DNA of 64,000 bases, from assembly GCF_039871655.1 (NCBI RefSeq), contig NZ_JBDPLZ010000005.1, positions 620,001-684,000 of the forward strand. Reading direction: 5' to 3'. The position numbers and the translations under genes were made by a program. Below, piece after piece: positions 38,149 to 46,734 of this stretch. The DNA comes from Actinocorallia sp039871655. GTDB taxonomy: Bacteria > Actinomycetota > Actinomycetes > Streptosporangiales > Streptosporangiaceae. The notes beneath the pieces were generated by a model. That model searched no databases. It was not told the DNA's origin and worked only from the letters and a program-made list of their open reading frames with translations. Within the stretch, counting starts at the first letter, position 1. Each line of letters begins with the position of its first letter.

Positions 38149-40358
38149 ACCGGTTGAGCGCGTTGAGCGTGCGGCGTCCCCGGACGGTGCTGTGCGCCTG
38201 GGCGATGATCGTCGTCTCGGTGGCCGCGGCGGTGCTGATGTTCGGCCGTCCGACGGACGACACCCTGTCGCTGCCGGGCACCGACGCCCAGTACGCGGCG
38301 GACCTCCAGGTGCGTGCCTTCCCCGGCGAGGGCGGGGGTTCGTCGGGGACCTTGGTGCTGCACGCAGGCCAGGGCACCCTGGACGACGCCGCCCGGCGGG
38401 AGGCGCTCGACCGGACCGTCCGGCAGGTCGGGGCCGTGGAGCACGTGACGAGGGTCGTGCCCGCGTCCGTCCAGGCGGGCAGCGTCTCGGCCGACGGCCG
38501 GACCGGCTATCTGACCGTCGAGCTGGATCTTCCCGCCAGGGAGGTCGACGGGGCGCTCGTCCAGCGCCTGGAGGCGGCCGCCGCCCCGGTCGCCGCCACC
38601 GGAGTCGAGGTGATGCCAGGGGGTCGGCTGGCGGCCGCGGCCGAACGGGAGGGCTCGGCGCGCAGCGAGGCGTTCGGACTCGTGCTGGCACTGGTGGTCC
38701 TCCTCGTCGGGTTCGGAAGCGCCGTCGCGGCCGGGCTGCCCGTCGTCTCGGCGCTGGTCGGCCTGCTCTGCGGGCTCGGCGCCGTGGGCCTGCTCGGGCA
38801 TCTGGCCTCGATCCCGTCGACCGCGGCCACCCTGGCGACCATGATCGGCCTCGGGGTGGGCATCGACTACGCCCTGTTCCTGCTGAGCCGCCACCGCTCC
38901 CTGCTCGCCGAGGGCAGACCGGTCCCGGAGGCGGTGCGCGAGACGGTCGGCTCCTCGGGGGCGTCGGTCGTCTTCGCCGGGATCACCGTGGTCATCGCGC
39001 TGAGCGGCCTGGCCATCTCCGGCATCCCGGTGTTGCGGACCCTCGCCTGGACGACGGGCCTGGTGGTCGCGGTCGCGGTCCTGACGGCGGTGACCTTCCT
39101 CCCGGCCCTCCTGACGCTGCTCGGCGAACGCGTCAACGCCCTGCGGGTCTTCCGGCGGCGTGATTCCGTCGAGAAGCCGTCGGTCCTCTGGGGAAGACTC
39201 GCCGACCGGGTGACCGGGCGTCCGTGGCGGGTGCTGCTCGGCTCGGTCGTGCTGCTGGGGGCGTTGACGGCCCCGGCCGTCGCGCTCGATCTCGGACAGG
39301 TCGACGCGGGCTCCGACCAGAGCGGCAATGTGACGCGGCAGGCGTACGAACTCCTGGAGGAGGGCTTCGGGCCGGGAGCCAACGGTCCGCTCACCGTGGT
39401 CGCCGAGACCGACGGACGGTTCTCCGGACCCGCCGACCCCGCTCTCACCGCCTTCGCCGAGAGCCTGCGGGGCACGAAGGGCGTCGCCTCGGCGGGTGAG
39501 CCCAGGGTCTCTCCGGACGGGTCGGCGGCCGTGGTGAAGGTCGTCCCGGCGACCGCGCCGAGCGACCCGGCCACGGCGGACCTGGTGGAGCGGATCAGGC
39601 GGCCGGACGTGCCGGGCCTGGAGCAGCACGTGGGCGGTCCGGTGGCCGCGAAGGCCGATCTAGCGGCGCTGGTCTCGGACCGGATGCCGGTGCTGATCGG
39701 CACCGTGCTCGGCCTGTGCGGGCTGGTGCTGCTCCTGGCGTTCCGGGCGCCGGTCGTGGCGGCCAAGGCGGTGGTGATGAACCTGGTCTCGATCGGCGCT
39801 GCCTACGGGGTGCTCACCGCCGTCTTCACCTGGGGCTGGGGAGCGGCGCCGCTCGGCCTGGAGGCTCCCGTCCCGATCGAGGGCTATGTCCCGATGATGA
39901 TGTTCGCCGTACTGTTCGGCCTGTCCATGGACTACGAGGTCTTCCTGCTGACGGCGGTCCGCGAGAGCAGGCTGCGGCACGGGGACGACCGGCGCGCGGT
40001 CCGCGACGGCCTGGCCGGCACCGCCCGCGTGATCTCCAGTGCCGCTCTCATCATGGTCGGCGTCTTCGCCGGGTTCCTGCTCCACCCCGATCCGGTGATC
40101 AAGATGTTCGGCGTGGGTCTGGCGGCGGGCGTCGTCGTGGACGCCCTCCTGGTGCGCGGCTTGCTCGTGCCCTCCACCATGGCGCTGCTGGGCCGCGCCA
40201 ACTGGTGGACGCCCGCCTGGCTCGCCCGGCTGCCCGATCCGCTCGCCGGGCACGTCCCGCCGGGGGGTCAGGGCAGCGTGAGCAGCCGGACGAGCTGTGC
40301 CCGGGTGCGCTCCCAGCGGGCGGCGAGCAGCGCGTCGTCGAACCGGACGAAGCGATAG
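38142..40358 (+). CDS. MMPL-family transporter
   Basis: Second MMPL exporter of the window (738 aa from GTG 38142). The N-terminal ALSVRRPRTVLCAWAMIVVS leads into a first extracytoplasmic domain; the proton-relay segments are GLGVGIDYALFLLSRHRSLL and GLSMDYEVFLLTAVRESRLR. The natural family end lies around LARLPDPLAGH (about 40250), but the frame continues 36 more residues in Ser/Arg-rich sequence, overlapping the convergent TetR gene by 91 bases. That tail looks like the antisense reading of the TetR C-terminus, so the original stop may have been lost. Part of the two-component / LmeA-like operon. Confidence 0.88.
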   Translation: MLNRLSALSVRRPRTVLCAWAMIVVSVAAAVLMFGRPTDDTLSLPGTDAQYAADLQVRAFPGEGGGSSGTLVLHAGQGTLDDAARREALDRTVRQVGAVEHVTRVVPASVQAGSVSADGRTGYLTVELDLPAREVDGALVQRLEAAAAPVAATGVEVMPGGRLAAAAEREGSARSEAFGLVLALVVLLVGFGSAVAAGLPVVSALVGLLCGLGAVGLLGHLASIPSTAATLATMIGLGVGIDYALFLLSRHRSLLAEGRPVPEAVRETVGSSGASVVFAGITVVIALSGLAISGIPVLRTLAWTTGLVVAVAVLTAVTFLPALLTLLGERVNALRVFRRRDSVEKPSVLWGRLADRVTGRPWRVLLGSVVLLGALTAPAVALDLGQVDAGSDQSGNVTRQAYELLEEGFGPGANGPLTVVAETDGRFSGPADPALTAFAESLRGTKGVASAGEPRVSPDGSAAVVKVVPATAPSDPATADLVERIRRPDVPGLEQHVGGPVAAKADLAALVSDRMPVLIGTVLGLCGLVLLLAFRAPVVAAKAVVMNLVSIGAAYGVLTAVFTWGWGAAPLGLEAPVPIEGYVPMMMFAVLFGLSMDYEVFLLTAVRESRLRHGDDRRAVRDGLAGTARVISSAALIMVGVFAGFLLHPDPVIKMFGVGLAAGVVVDALLVRGLLVPSTMALLGRANWWTPAWLARLPDPLAGHVPPGGQGSVSSRTSCARVRSQRAASSASSNRTKR

Positions 40359-40888
40359 TTCAGCGCGAGCCCGGAGATGGCGTTGAACGCGACGAACAGC
40401 CGGTCGTCGGAGTCGGGGTGGTGGTGGTCTCCGAAGAAGGCCGAGGCGTGCTCCAGCATCAGCCTGGTGATCGTCTGGTCGAGCCGCATGAGGCTCTGCC
40501 GGATCTCCGGCTCGGGCGGGCTGGCCGCCACGAACTGGAGCACGGCCTGGAAGACCGGGCCGCGGAACAGCTCCCAGAGCAGGTCGAGCAGGCCCTCGAC
40601 GGTCAGCAGGTCGGGCCGGTCGGACAGGATCTTGGCCATGTCGTCGGCGGTGCGCTCGACCAGGTGGGAGATCGCGGCGGCCACCAGGGCGTCCCGGCTG
40701 GGGAAGTGGTGGACCTGAGCGCCCCGGGTGACGCCCGCGCGGGCCGCCACCTTGGTGGTCGTCAGCCCGGCGTAGCCCTCTTCGGCGAGCACCGCGACGG
40801 TGGCCTCGAGCAGCGCTTCGCGGGTGGCGGCGCTGCGCTCCTCCTGGGTGCGTCCGGCGCGCCCGCGGCCGGCGGATGTGGTCGGCAT
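40268..40888 (-). CDS. TetR/AcrR-family repressor of the adjacent catabolic genes
   Basis: DNA-binding repressor (206 aa). The helix-turn-helix (AVLAEEGYAGLTTTKVAARA, VTRGAQVHHFPSRDALVAA) is followed by an all-helical ligand domain with a His/Asp-rich stretch (FFGDHHHPDSDD). It is divergent from the acyl-CoA synthetase gene. The palindrome ACATACAT-TC-ATGTATGT lies between them and is repeated exactly before the thiolase operon 4 kb away, so this protein is the obvious candidate to control itself and both catabolic units. An acyl-CoA or free acid ligand is likely by analogy with other catabolic TetR repressors. Confidence 0.9.
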   Translation of the reverse strand: MPTTSAGRGRAGRTQEERSAATREALLEATVAVLAEEGYAGLTTTKVAARAGVTRGAQVHHFPSRDALVAAAISHLVERTADDMAKILSDRPDLLTVEGLLDLLWELFRGPVFQAVLQFVAASPPEPEIRQSLMRLDQTITRLMLEHASAFFGDHHHPDSDDRLFVAFNAISGLALNYRFVRFDDALLAARWERTRAQLVRLLTLP

Positions 40889-40909
40889 GCGGACAGCCTA
40901 CCGAGCCTG

Positions 40910-40942
40910 TTGATTTACATACATTCATGTATGTATGTTAGT
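40910..40942 (+). promoter_or_regulatory. Promoter with embedded TetR operator (site 1)
   Basis: TTGATT (-35, 40910-40915), an 18-base spacer and TATGTT (-10, 40934-40939) form a good vegetative promoter for the acyl-CoA synthetase operon. The palindrome TACATACAT-TC-ATGTATGTA (40916-40935) fills the spacer and touches the -10, so a bound repressor would exclude RNA polymerase. Bases 40917-40942 recur identically at 45011-45036. Confidence 0.8.
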
Positions 40943-40965
40943 CGCGTCTGCTGAAGGGAGCCCTG

Positions 40966-42576
40966 ATGGATCCGCGCCGCACCGTCGATCTCGCCCACGC
41001 CCTGCGGTCGTTCTCCCGTGCCGGTCTCCTCGACCTCCGGCGCCCCGACCAGCCGGCCCTGCTGCGGTGGGAGCTGCGCCGCTGGGGCGCACAGGCCGCC
41101 TCGGTACGGGCCGCCGCCCGCCGCCACGGGGACGGGATCGCGCTGGTGGACGACCTCGGAGAGCTGTCCTTCACCGAACTCGACCGCAGGTCCGACGCCC
41201 TGTGCCTCGCCTGGCGCGGCCTCGGCCTGGACGAGCGGAGCGTCGTGGCCGTCCTGTGCCGCGACCACCGCTGGCTGCTGGACTCCCTCTTCGCCGCCGC
41301 CAAGCTCGGCGCGACGGCCCTGCTCCTGAACACCGGCTCGGCCGGGCCGCAACTGGCCGACATCGCCCGCGGGGAAGGCGTCACCGCGATCGTGCATGAC
41401 GAGGAGTTCGCCGAGGCGGTGGGCCACCTCCCGAGGGAGATCCCCCGCTTCACCGCCTGGACCGATGAGCCGCCTCCCGGAGGTCTGGGGGTCGCCCCCC
41501 GGATCGACCTGGCCGCCCTGATCCGCCGGGCTCCGTCCGGCCGCCCCCGGCCACCCGGCCGCGCGGGCGCGATCGTCCTGCTGACCAGCGGTACCACCGG
41601 CCCGCCCAAAGGGGCGCCGCGCCGGGTCCGGTCGCTGGACGCCGTGGCTCAGCTCCTGGACCGGGTGCCCTGGCGGGCCCGCGAGGCCACCCTGGTCGCT
41701 TCGCCCCTCTTCCACGGGACGGGGCTCGCGCACGCGCTGCTGGCGATCTCGCTGGGCTCGACCCTGGTCCTGCAGCGCCGCTTCGACGCCGCGCGGACCG
41801 TCCGGCTGGCCGCCGAGCACCGCTGCACCGCCCTGGTGCTGGTGCCGACCATGCTGCACCGCATCCTGGCCCTCGGCCCCGTGGACGACGCCGACCTGTC
41901 GCGGCTGCGGATCGTCCTCAGCGCGGGCTCCGCGCTGAGCCCCGATCTGGTGGTGCGGGCCCTCGACCGCTTCGGCGACGTGCTCTACAACCTCTACGGC
42001 TCCACCGAGGTCGCCACCGCCACCGTCGCCCGGCCGCACGAGCTGCGGCGGGCCCCCGGCACCGCGGGCCGCTGCCCGCGCGGCTGCCGGATCCGCCTCT
42101 ACGACGAGGACGACAGGCCGATCGACCGGCCGAACGTCCAAGGGCGCATCTTCGTCACCAACGGCACCCGCTTCGACGGCTACACCGGCGGCGGCTCTCG
42201 GCAGGTCCTGGACGGGTTGATGAGCACCGGGGACGTCGGCCACTTCGACGAGGACGGGCTGCTCTTCGTGGACGGCAGGGACGACGACATGATCGTCAGC
42301 GGGGGCGAGAACGTCTTCCCCGGCGAGATCGAGGACCTGCTGAGCTCCCATCCGGGGATCGAGGAGGCCGTGGTCGTCCCGGTCCCGGACGCCGAGTTCG
42401 GCCGGCGGCTCAAGGCGTTCGTCGTGCCCGCCCCCGGCTCCCGGCTCACCCCCGAGGAGGTCAGGGAGTACGTGCGCGGCTCCCTGGCCCGCCACAAGGT
42501 CCCCCGCGACGTCGTGCTCGTCGACGACCTGCCCCGCACCCCGACCGGCAAGGTCCTGCGCCGCGCGCTCACCTGA
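40966..42576 (+). CDS. Acyl-CoA synthetase (FadD-like, AMP-forming)
   Basis: Adenylate-forming ligase (536 aa) that activates a carboxylic acid with ATP and CoA. The P-loop is LLTSGTTGPPKGAP; NLYGSTE (A5), STGDVGHFDEDGLLF (A7), GRDDDMIVSGGENVFPGEIE (hinge, A8) and the catalytic Lys in PTGKVLRRAL (A10) are all intact. It resembles the broad mycobacterial FadD group, so the acid may be a fatty, aromatic or isoprenoid chain. First gene of the unit below operator site 1; AAGGGAG precedes the ATG. It supplies the CoA thioester for the beta-oxidation enzymes of the second unit. Confidence 0.9.
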   Translation: MDPRRTVDLAHALRSFSRAGLLDLRRPDQPALLRWELRRWGAQAASVRAAARRHGDGIALVDDLGELSFTELDRRSDALCLAWRGLGLDERSVVAVLCRDHRWLLDSLFAAAKLGATALLLNTGSAGPQLADIARGEGVTAIVHDEEFAEAVGHLPREIPRFTAWTDEPPPGGLGVAPRIDLAALIRRAPSGRPRPPGRAGAIVLLTSGTTGPPKGAPRRVRSLDAVAQLLDRVPWRAREATLVASPLFHGTGLAHALLAISLGSTLVLQRRFDAARTVRLAAEHRCTALVLVPTMLHRILALGPVDDADLSRLRIVLSAGSALSPDLVVRALDRFGDVLYNLYGSTEVATATVARPHELRRAPGTAGRCPRGCRIRLYDEDDRPIDRPNVQGRIFVTNGTRFDGYTGGGSRQVLDGLMSTGDVGHFDEDGLLFVDGRDDDMIVSGGENVFPGEIEDLLSSHPGIEEAVVVPVPDAEFGRRLKAFVVPAPGSRLTPEEVREYVRGSLARHKVPRDVVLVDDLPRTPTGKVLRRALT

Positions 42577-42586
42577 GGAGGAAACA

Positions 42587-43420
42587 ATGTCACGTTCGCT
42601 GGACGGCGAGGTCGTCGTCATCACCGGAGGCGCGCGGGGGATCGGGGCCGCGACCGCCCGTGCCGTCCTGGCGGCCGGGGCCCGGGTCGCGGTCGGCGAC
42701 CTCGACGCCGCGCAGGCCCCGCCGGGCTGCCTGGCTCTGCCGCTGGACGTCACCGACCGGCCCGGCTTCACGGCCTTCCTCGACGAGGTGGAGCGGGAAC
42801 TCGGCCCGCTGTCCGTCCTGGTGAACAACGCCGGGATCATGCCGGTGGCCCGGCTGGAGGACGAGCCCGACCAGGTGACCGGGGCCCAGTTGGCGATCAA
42901 CCTGCACGCGGTCATCCACGGCAGTCGCGAGGCCGTGCGGCGGATGGGGGAAAGGCCGAGGGACGGCCGCCTCGGGCACATCGTGAACGTCGCCTCCGGA
43001 GCGGGCCGCCTGCCCGTCCCCGGCGGAGCCACCTACTGCGCGACGAAGTACGGCGTCGTCGGCTTCTCCGAGGCCCTGCGCGCGGAGGTGCGCGGCGCCG
43101 GGATCGAGGTCACCTGCGTGCTGCCCGGAGTGGTGCGCACCGAACTGGCAGCCGGCCTCACCCCGGTCAGGGGGGTGCGGGCGGTGACCCCGGACGAGGT
43201 CGCCGGGGCCGTCGTCGCCGCGCTGCGCCGGCCGCGCGCCGAGGTGTACGTGCCCAGATCGCTCGGCATGGCGCTGCGCGTCCGGGACCTCGTCCCCCGC
43301 GGGCTCGCGCGCCGCCTCACCCGGGCGATGGGCGGCGAGTCCCTGCTGCTGGACGCGGCCCGCACGTCCGAACGTGCGGCCTACGAGGCGCGGGCCACGC
43401 GGACGGGGGAGCAGCGATGA
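42587..43420 (+). CDS. Short-chain dehydrogenase/reductase
   Basis: NAD(P)-dependent SDR (277 aa) with the Rossmann glycine motif TGGARGIGAAT, D-x-LDV-T at the cofactor site, NNAGIMP, catalytic Ser in VNVASGAGR and YxxxK in YCATKYG. The C-terminal extension (VRDLVPRGLARRLTRAMGGE) is typical of SDRs acting on lipophilic alcohols. AGGAGG gives an excellent ribosome-binding site. It overlaps the aldehyde dehydrogenase gene by ATGA, so alcohol to aldehyde to acid oxidation in sequence is the simplest reading. Confidence 0.88.
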   Translation: MSRSLDGEVVVITGGARGIGAATARAVLAAGARVAVGDLDAAQAPPGCLALPLDVTDRPGFTAFLDEVERELGPLSVLVNNAGIMPVARLEDEPDQVTGAQLAINLHAVIHGSREAVRRMGERPRDGRLGHIVNVASGAGRLPVPGGATYCATKYGVVGFSEALRAEVRGAGIEVTCVLPGVVRTELAAGLTPVRGVRAVTPDEVAGAVVAALRRPRAEVYVPRSLGMALRVRDLVPRGLARRLTRAMGGESLLLDAARTSERAAYEARATRTGEQR

Positions 43421-44970
43421 GACGTCCCGCCGCCCTCGCCCCCGGACTCCTGGACGACCTGGCCGCCAGGGTCGTCTCGACGGGCTCCGGAGAAGTCTCC
43501 GTGACGGAGGTCTTCACCGGCACGGAGCTGACCAGGCTGCCCCTCTCCACCCCGTCGAACGTGGCGAGCGCGGTGGAGAGGGCACGTGACGCGCAGGCCC
43601 GCTGGGCCGCGACGCCCGTCCGCGCCAGGGCGCGGGTCTTCGCCCGGTTCCACCGGCTGCTGCTGGACCGGCGCGAGCACATCGCCGACCTGATCCAGGC
43701 CGAGACGGGAAAGGCCCGCGCGCACGCCTTCGCCGAGGCGTCCGAGCCCGTGCTCACCACGGGCCACTACCTCGGGGCCGCGCCGGACCTGCTGAGGCCG
43801 CGCCGCCGCCGCGGGATGGTGCCGCTGGCGGTCGGCGTCACCGAGCGGAGGCTGCCCAAGGGCGTGGTCGCGGTCATCTCCCCCTGGAACTACCCCTTCG
43901 CGCTCAGCGTGTCCGACGCCGTGCCCGCCCTGCTCGCGGGCAACGCGGTCCTGGTGAAACCCGACCTCCTGACCCCGCTCAGCCCGCTTTACGGGGCGAG
44001 GCTCCTGGCGGAGGCGGGGCTGCCGGAGGGGCTGATGCAGGTGGTGCTGGGCGACGGCCCGGTGCTGGGCGCCTCGCTCGTCGAGACGGCCGACTACGTG
44101 GCGTTCACCGGCTCCACCGGGACGGGGCGCGAGATCGGGCGGCACACCGGGGACCGGCTCGTCGGCTGTTCCCTGGAGCTCGGCGGAAAGAACGCGATGA
44201 TCGTCCTGGACGACGCGAGGCTCGGCGCGGCGGTGGCCGCGGCGGTGGAGAGCGCCTTCACCAACGCGGGCCAGCTGTGCATGCACATCGAGCGGCTCTA
44301 CGTCCAGGACCGGGTCTTCGAGGAGTTCCGCGACCGGTTCGTCGCCGCGACGCGGGCGTTGCGGCTCGGCGCCCGGTACGGCTGGGGATACGACGTCGGC
44401 TCCCTGATCTCCCCGCGCAGGCTCGCCGAGGTCGGCGCGCACGTGGAGGACGCCAGGGCCAAGGGCGCACGGGTGCTGACCGGCGGCCGGCCCCGTCCGG
44501 ACGTCTCCCCGAGCTGCTACGAGCCGACCGTCCTGGCGGGGGTCGAGCCGGGAATGGAGTGCTTCGACAAGGAGACGTTCGGTCCCGTCGTCGCCCTGTA
44601 CCGGTTCGGCTCCGACGACGAGGCGGTCACCGCGGCCAACGCGACCGCGTACGGCCTCAACGCCGCGGTCTTCGGCGCCGACCGCCGCCGGGCGAGGCGG
44701 GTCGCGGCGCGGCTGCGCGCGGGCACCGTGAACGTCAACGACGGGCACATGGCCGCCTACGGGAGCATGGACGCCCCGATGGGCGGGCTCGGCCTGTCCG
44801 GGCTCGGCCGCAGGCACGGCGCGGAGGGCCTGCTCAAGTACACCGAGGCGCAGAGCCTGGCCGTCCAGCGGGTCCGGGTGCTCCAGCCGCCGTCCTTCCT
44901 GTCCCCGGAGCGTCACGCCGAGGTCGTGGCCGCCTCCCTCCGTCTTCTGCGCGCGCTGCGCGTGCGCTGA
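43417..44970 (+). CDS. Aldehyde dehydrogenase (succinate-semialdehyde dehydrogenase-like)
   Basis: NAD(P)-dependent aldehyde dehydrogenase (517 aa). Substrate-channel and cofactor motifs are SPWNYPFALSV and AFTGSTGTGREIG; the general base Glu lies in LELGGKNAMIVLDDA and nucleophile C288 in NAGQLCMHIER. Sequence style follows the GabD/SSADH-2 branch found beside FadD genes in actinobacteria. Its ATG is coupled to the SDR stop. In context it should oxidise the aldehyde made by the SDR to the acid that the synthetase activates. Last gene of the first unit. Confidence 0.9.
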   Translation: MRRPAALAPGLLDDLAARVVSTGSGEVSVTEVFTGTELTRLPLSTPSNVASAVERARDAQARWAATPVRARARVFARFHRLLLDRREHIADLIQAETGKARAHAFAEASEPVLTTGHYLGAAPDLLRPRRRRGMVPLAVGVTERRLPKGVVAVISPWNYPFALSVSDAVPALLAGNAVLVKPDLLTPLSPLYGARLLAEAGLPEGLMQVVLGDGPVLGASLVETADYVAFTGSTGTGREIGRHTGDRLVGCSLELGGKNAMIVLDDARLGAAVAAAVESAFTNAGQLCMHIERLYVQDRVFEEFRDRFVAATRALRLGARYGWGYDVGSLISPRRLAEVGAHVEDARAKGARVLTGGRPRPDVSPSCYEPTVLAGVEPGMECFDKETFGPVVALYRFGSDDEAVTAANATAYGLNAAVFGADRRRARRVAARLRAGTVNVNDGHMAAYGSMDAPMGGLGLSGLGRRHGAEGLLKYTEAQSLAVQRVRVLQPPSFLSPERHAEVVAASLRLLRALRVR

Positions 44971-45002
44971 TCCCGTCCCGAACCGAGAAGGGGGTCTTCC
45001 GG

Positions 45003-45036
45003 TCTAGAAAACATACATTCATGTATGTATGTTAGT
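45003..45036 (+). promoter_or_regulatory. Promoter with embedded TetR operator (site 2)
   Basis: Bases 45011-45036 repeat operator/promoter site 1 exactly (26 of 26), including palindrome ACATACAT-TC-ATGTATGT and the TATGTT -10. The -35 region (TCTAGA, 45003-45008) is weaker. It drives the thiolase-to-acyl-CoA-dehydrogenase unit. Confidence 0.8.
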
Positions 45037-45079
45037 TGCCGGTCTCTCACCGACCGGCCCCAACCCCAAGGAGCAGCAC

Positions 45080-46270
45080 GTGAGCAAGGTGTACGTCGTC
45101 GGCGTCGGAATGACGAAGTTCGAGAAACCCGGCCGGCGAGAGAACTGGGACTACCCGCAGATGGCCCGCGAATCCGGCACCAGGGCCCTGGAGGACGCCG
45201 GGATCGCCTACGGTCTCGTCGAGCAGGCCTACGTCGGCTACGTCTACGGCGAGTCGACCTCCGGCCAGCGCGCCGTCTACGAGCTGGGCATGACCGGCAT
45301 CCCGGTCTTCAACGTCAACAACAACTGCTCGACCGGCTCCACCGCGCTCTACCTCGCCGCCCAGGCGATCCGCGGCCGGCAGGCCGACTGCGTGCTGGCC
45401 CTCGGCTTCGAGAAGATGCAGCCCGGCTCGCTGGGCTCCACCTTCGAGGACCGCGAGCAGCCCATCGCCCGGCACATGCTGGCCCTCGCCGAGATCTCCG
45501 AGGTGCGCTTCCCGCCGGCCCCCTGGATGTTCGGCGCCGCGGGACGCGAGCACATGCGGCGGCACGGCACCACCGCCGAGCACTTCGCCATGATCGGCTG
45601 GAAGAACCACCGGCATTCGGTGAACAACCCGTACGCGCAGTTCCAGGACGAGTACACGCTCGACGACATCCTGGCCGCGCCGATGATCTACGACCCGCTC
45701 ACCAAGCTGCAGTGCTCGCCGACCTCCGACGGCTCCGGCGCGGCGATCCTGGCGAGCGAGGACTTCGTGGACGCCCACGGCCTGGCCGGGCAGGCCGTCG
45801 AGATCGTCGGCCAGGCCATGACCACCGACTTCGGCGAGACGACCTTCGACGGCACCTGCAAGGGCCTCATCGGTCACGACATGAACGTCCAGGCCGCCCG
45901 CCAGGTGTACGAGCAGTCCGGGCTCGGCCCGCAGGACTTCCAGGTCATCGAGCTGCACGACTGCTTCTCCGCCAACGAACTCCTCCTGTACGAGGCCCTC
46001 GGCCTGTGCAAGGAGGGCGAGGCCGGCCACCTGATCGACTCCGGCGACACCACCTACGGCGGGCGCTGGGTCGTCAACCCGTCCGGCGGCCTCATCTCCA
46101 AGGGCCACCCCCTCGGCGCGACCGGCCTGGCCCAGTGCGCCGAACTCGTCTGGCAACTGCGCGGCCGGGCCGACGCCCGCCAGGTCGACGGGGTCACCGC
46201 CGCGCTACAGCACAACATCGGCCTCGGCGGAGCCGCCGTGGTCACCGCCTACCAGCGCGCCGAGCGCTGA
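45080..46270 (+). CDS. SCPx-type thiolase / lipid-transfer protein
   Basis: Thiolase-fold enzyme (396 aa from GTG 45080, AAGGAG 6 bases upstream) of the SCP-x/Ltp group, which cleaves 3-ketoacyl-CoA, often with branched or steroid side chains. The nucleophile is C83 in NNNCSTGSTAL; HDCFSANE and the active-site His in GGLISKGHPLGATG are present. In place of the second thiolase Cys there is a QHNIGLGGAAV segment, as in SCPx enzymes. First gene of the second operator-controlled unit; it would finish each beta-oxidation round started by the downstream genes. Confidence 0.9.
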   Translation: MSKVYVVGVGMTKFEKPGRRENWDYPQMARESGTRALEDAGIAYGLVEQAYVGYVYGESTSGQRAVYELGMTGIPVFNVNNNCSTGSTALYLAAQAIRGRQADCVLALGFEKMQPGSLGSTFEDREQPIARHMLALAEISEVRFPPAPWMFGAAGREHMRRHGTTAEHFAMIGWKNHRHSVNNPYAQFQDEYTLDDILAAPMIYDPLTKLQCSPTSDGSGAAILASEDFVDAHGLAGQAVEIVGQAMTTDFGETTFDGTCKGLIGHDMNVQAARQVYEQSGLGPQDFQVIELHDCFSANELLLYEALGLCKEGEAGHLIDSGDTTYGGRWVVNPSGGLISKGHPLGATGLAQCAELVWQLRGRADARQVDGVTAALQHNIGLGGAAVVTAYQRAER

Positions 46271-46300
46271 ACGACACCCGAACCAGAAGGAGAGAACCCC

Positions 46301-46732
46301 ATGGGACACATCGAGACGAGCAAGCACCTGGCCGCCCCCGCAGACCGCGTCTGGGCCGCGATCGCCGCCCCGGCGGCCTGGGGCGACTGGCTGACCATCC
46401 ACGCGGGCTGGCTGGAGGAGCCGCCCGCCACCCTGGCCGTCGGCGCCCGCCTGGTGGAGAAGGTCGTCATGCTCGGCATGGCCAACAAGCTGGAGTGGAC
46501 GGTCGAGACGCTGGAGGCCCGCAGCCGCGTCGTCATCGAGGGCAAGGGCATGGCGGGCGTGAAGTCCCGGTTCGAGTTCGCGCTCGCGCCCGAGGGCGAG
46601 GGCACGACCGTCCGGATCATCGCCGAGTTCGAGGGCTCCATGATCGTCGGAGCGCTCGGCAAGGCCGTGGAGAGGGACGCCGCCAAGAACCTCGCCCAGA
46701 GCCTGGACAACCTGGCGAAGGCGACGGCCTGA
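46301..46732 (+). CDS. SRPBCC-family (START-like) ligand-binding protein
   Basis: A 143-residue helix-grip protein: IETSKHLAAPADRVWAAIAA, a central set of strands (KVVMLGMANKLEWTVETLEA, GTTVRIIAEFEGSM) and a closing long helix (ERDAAKNLAQSLDNLAKA). Members hold hydrophobic ligands in a deep cavity and act as cyclases, hydrolases or carriers. It is encoded inside the catabolic operon, 30 bases after the thiolase and 2 bases before the MaoC-like gene. A role in binding or presenting a hydrophobic intermediate is plausible but unproven. Confidence 0.85.
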   Translation: MGHIETSKHLAAPADRVWAAIAAPAAWGDWLTIHAGWLEEPPATLAVGARLVEKVVMLGMANKLEWTVETLEARSRVVIEGKGMAGVKSRFEFALAPEGEGTTVRIIAEFEGSMIVGALGKAVERDAAKNLAQSLDNLAKATA

Positions 46733-46734
46733 CC

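Noticed and set aside
40917..45036. The duplicated 26-bp sequence as ends of a mobile element or attachment sites
   Set aside because: The copies are in direct orientation, each overlaps a -10 promoter and a palindrome, and no transposase or integrase lies between them. A shared operator explains them better.
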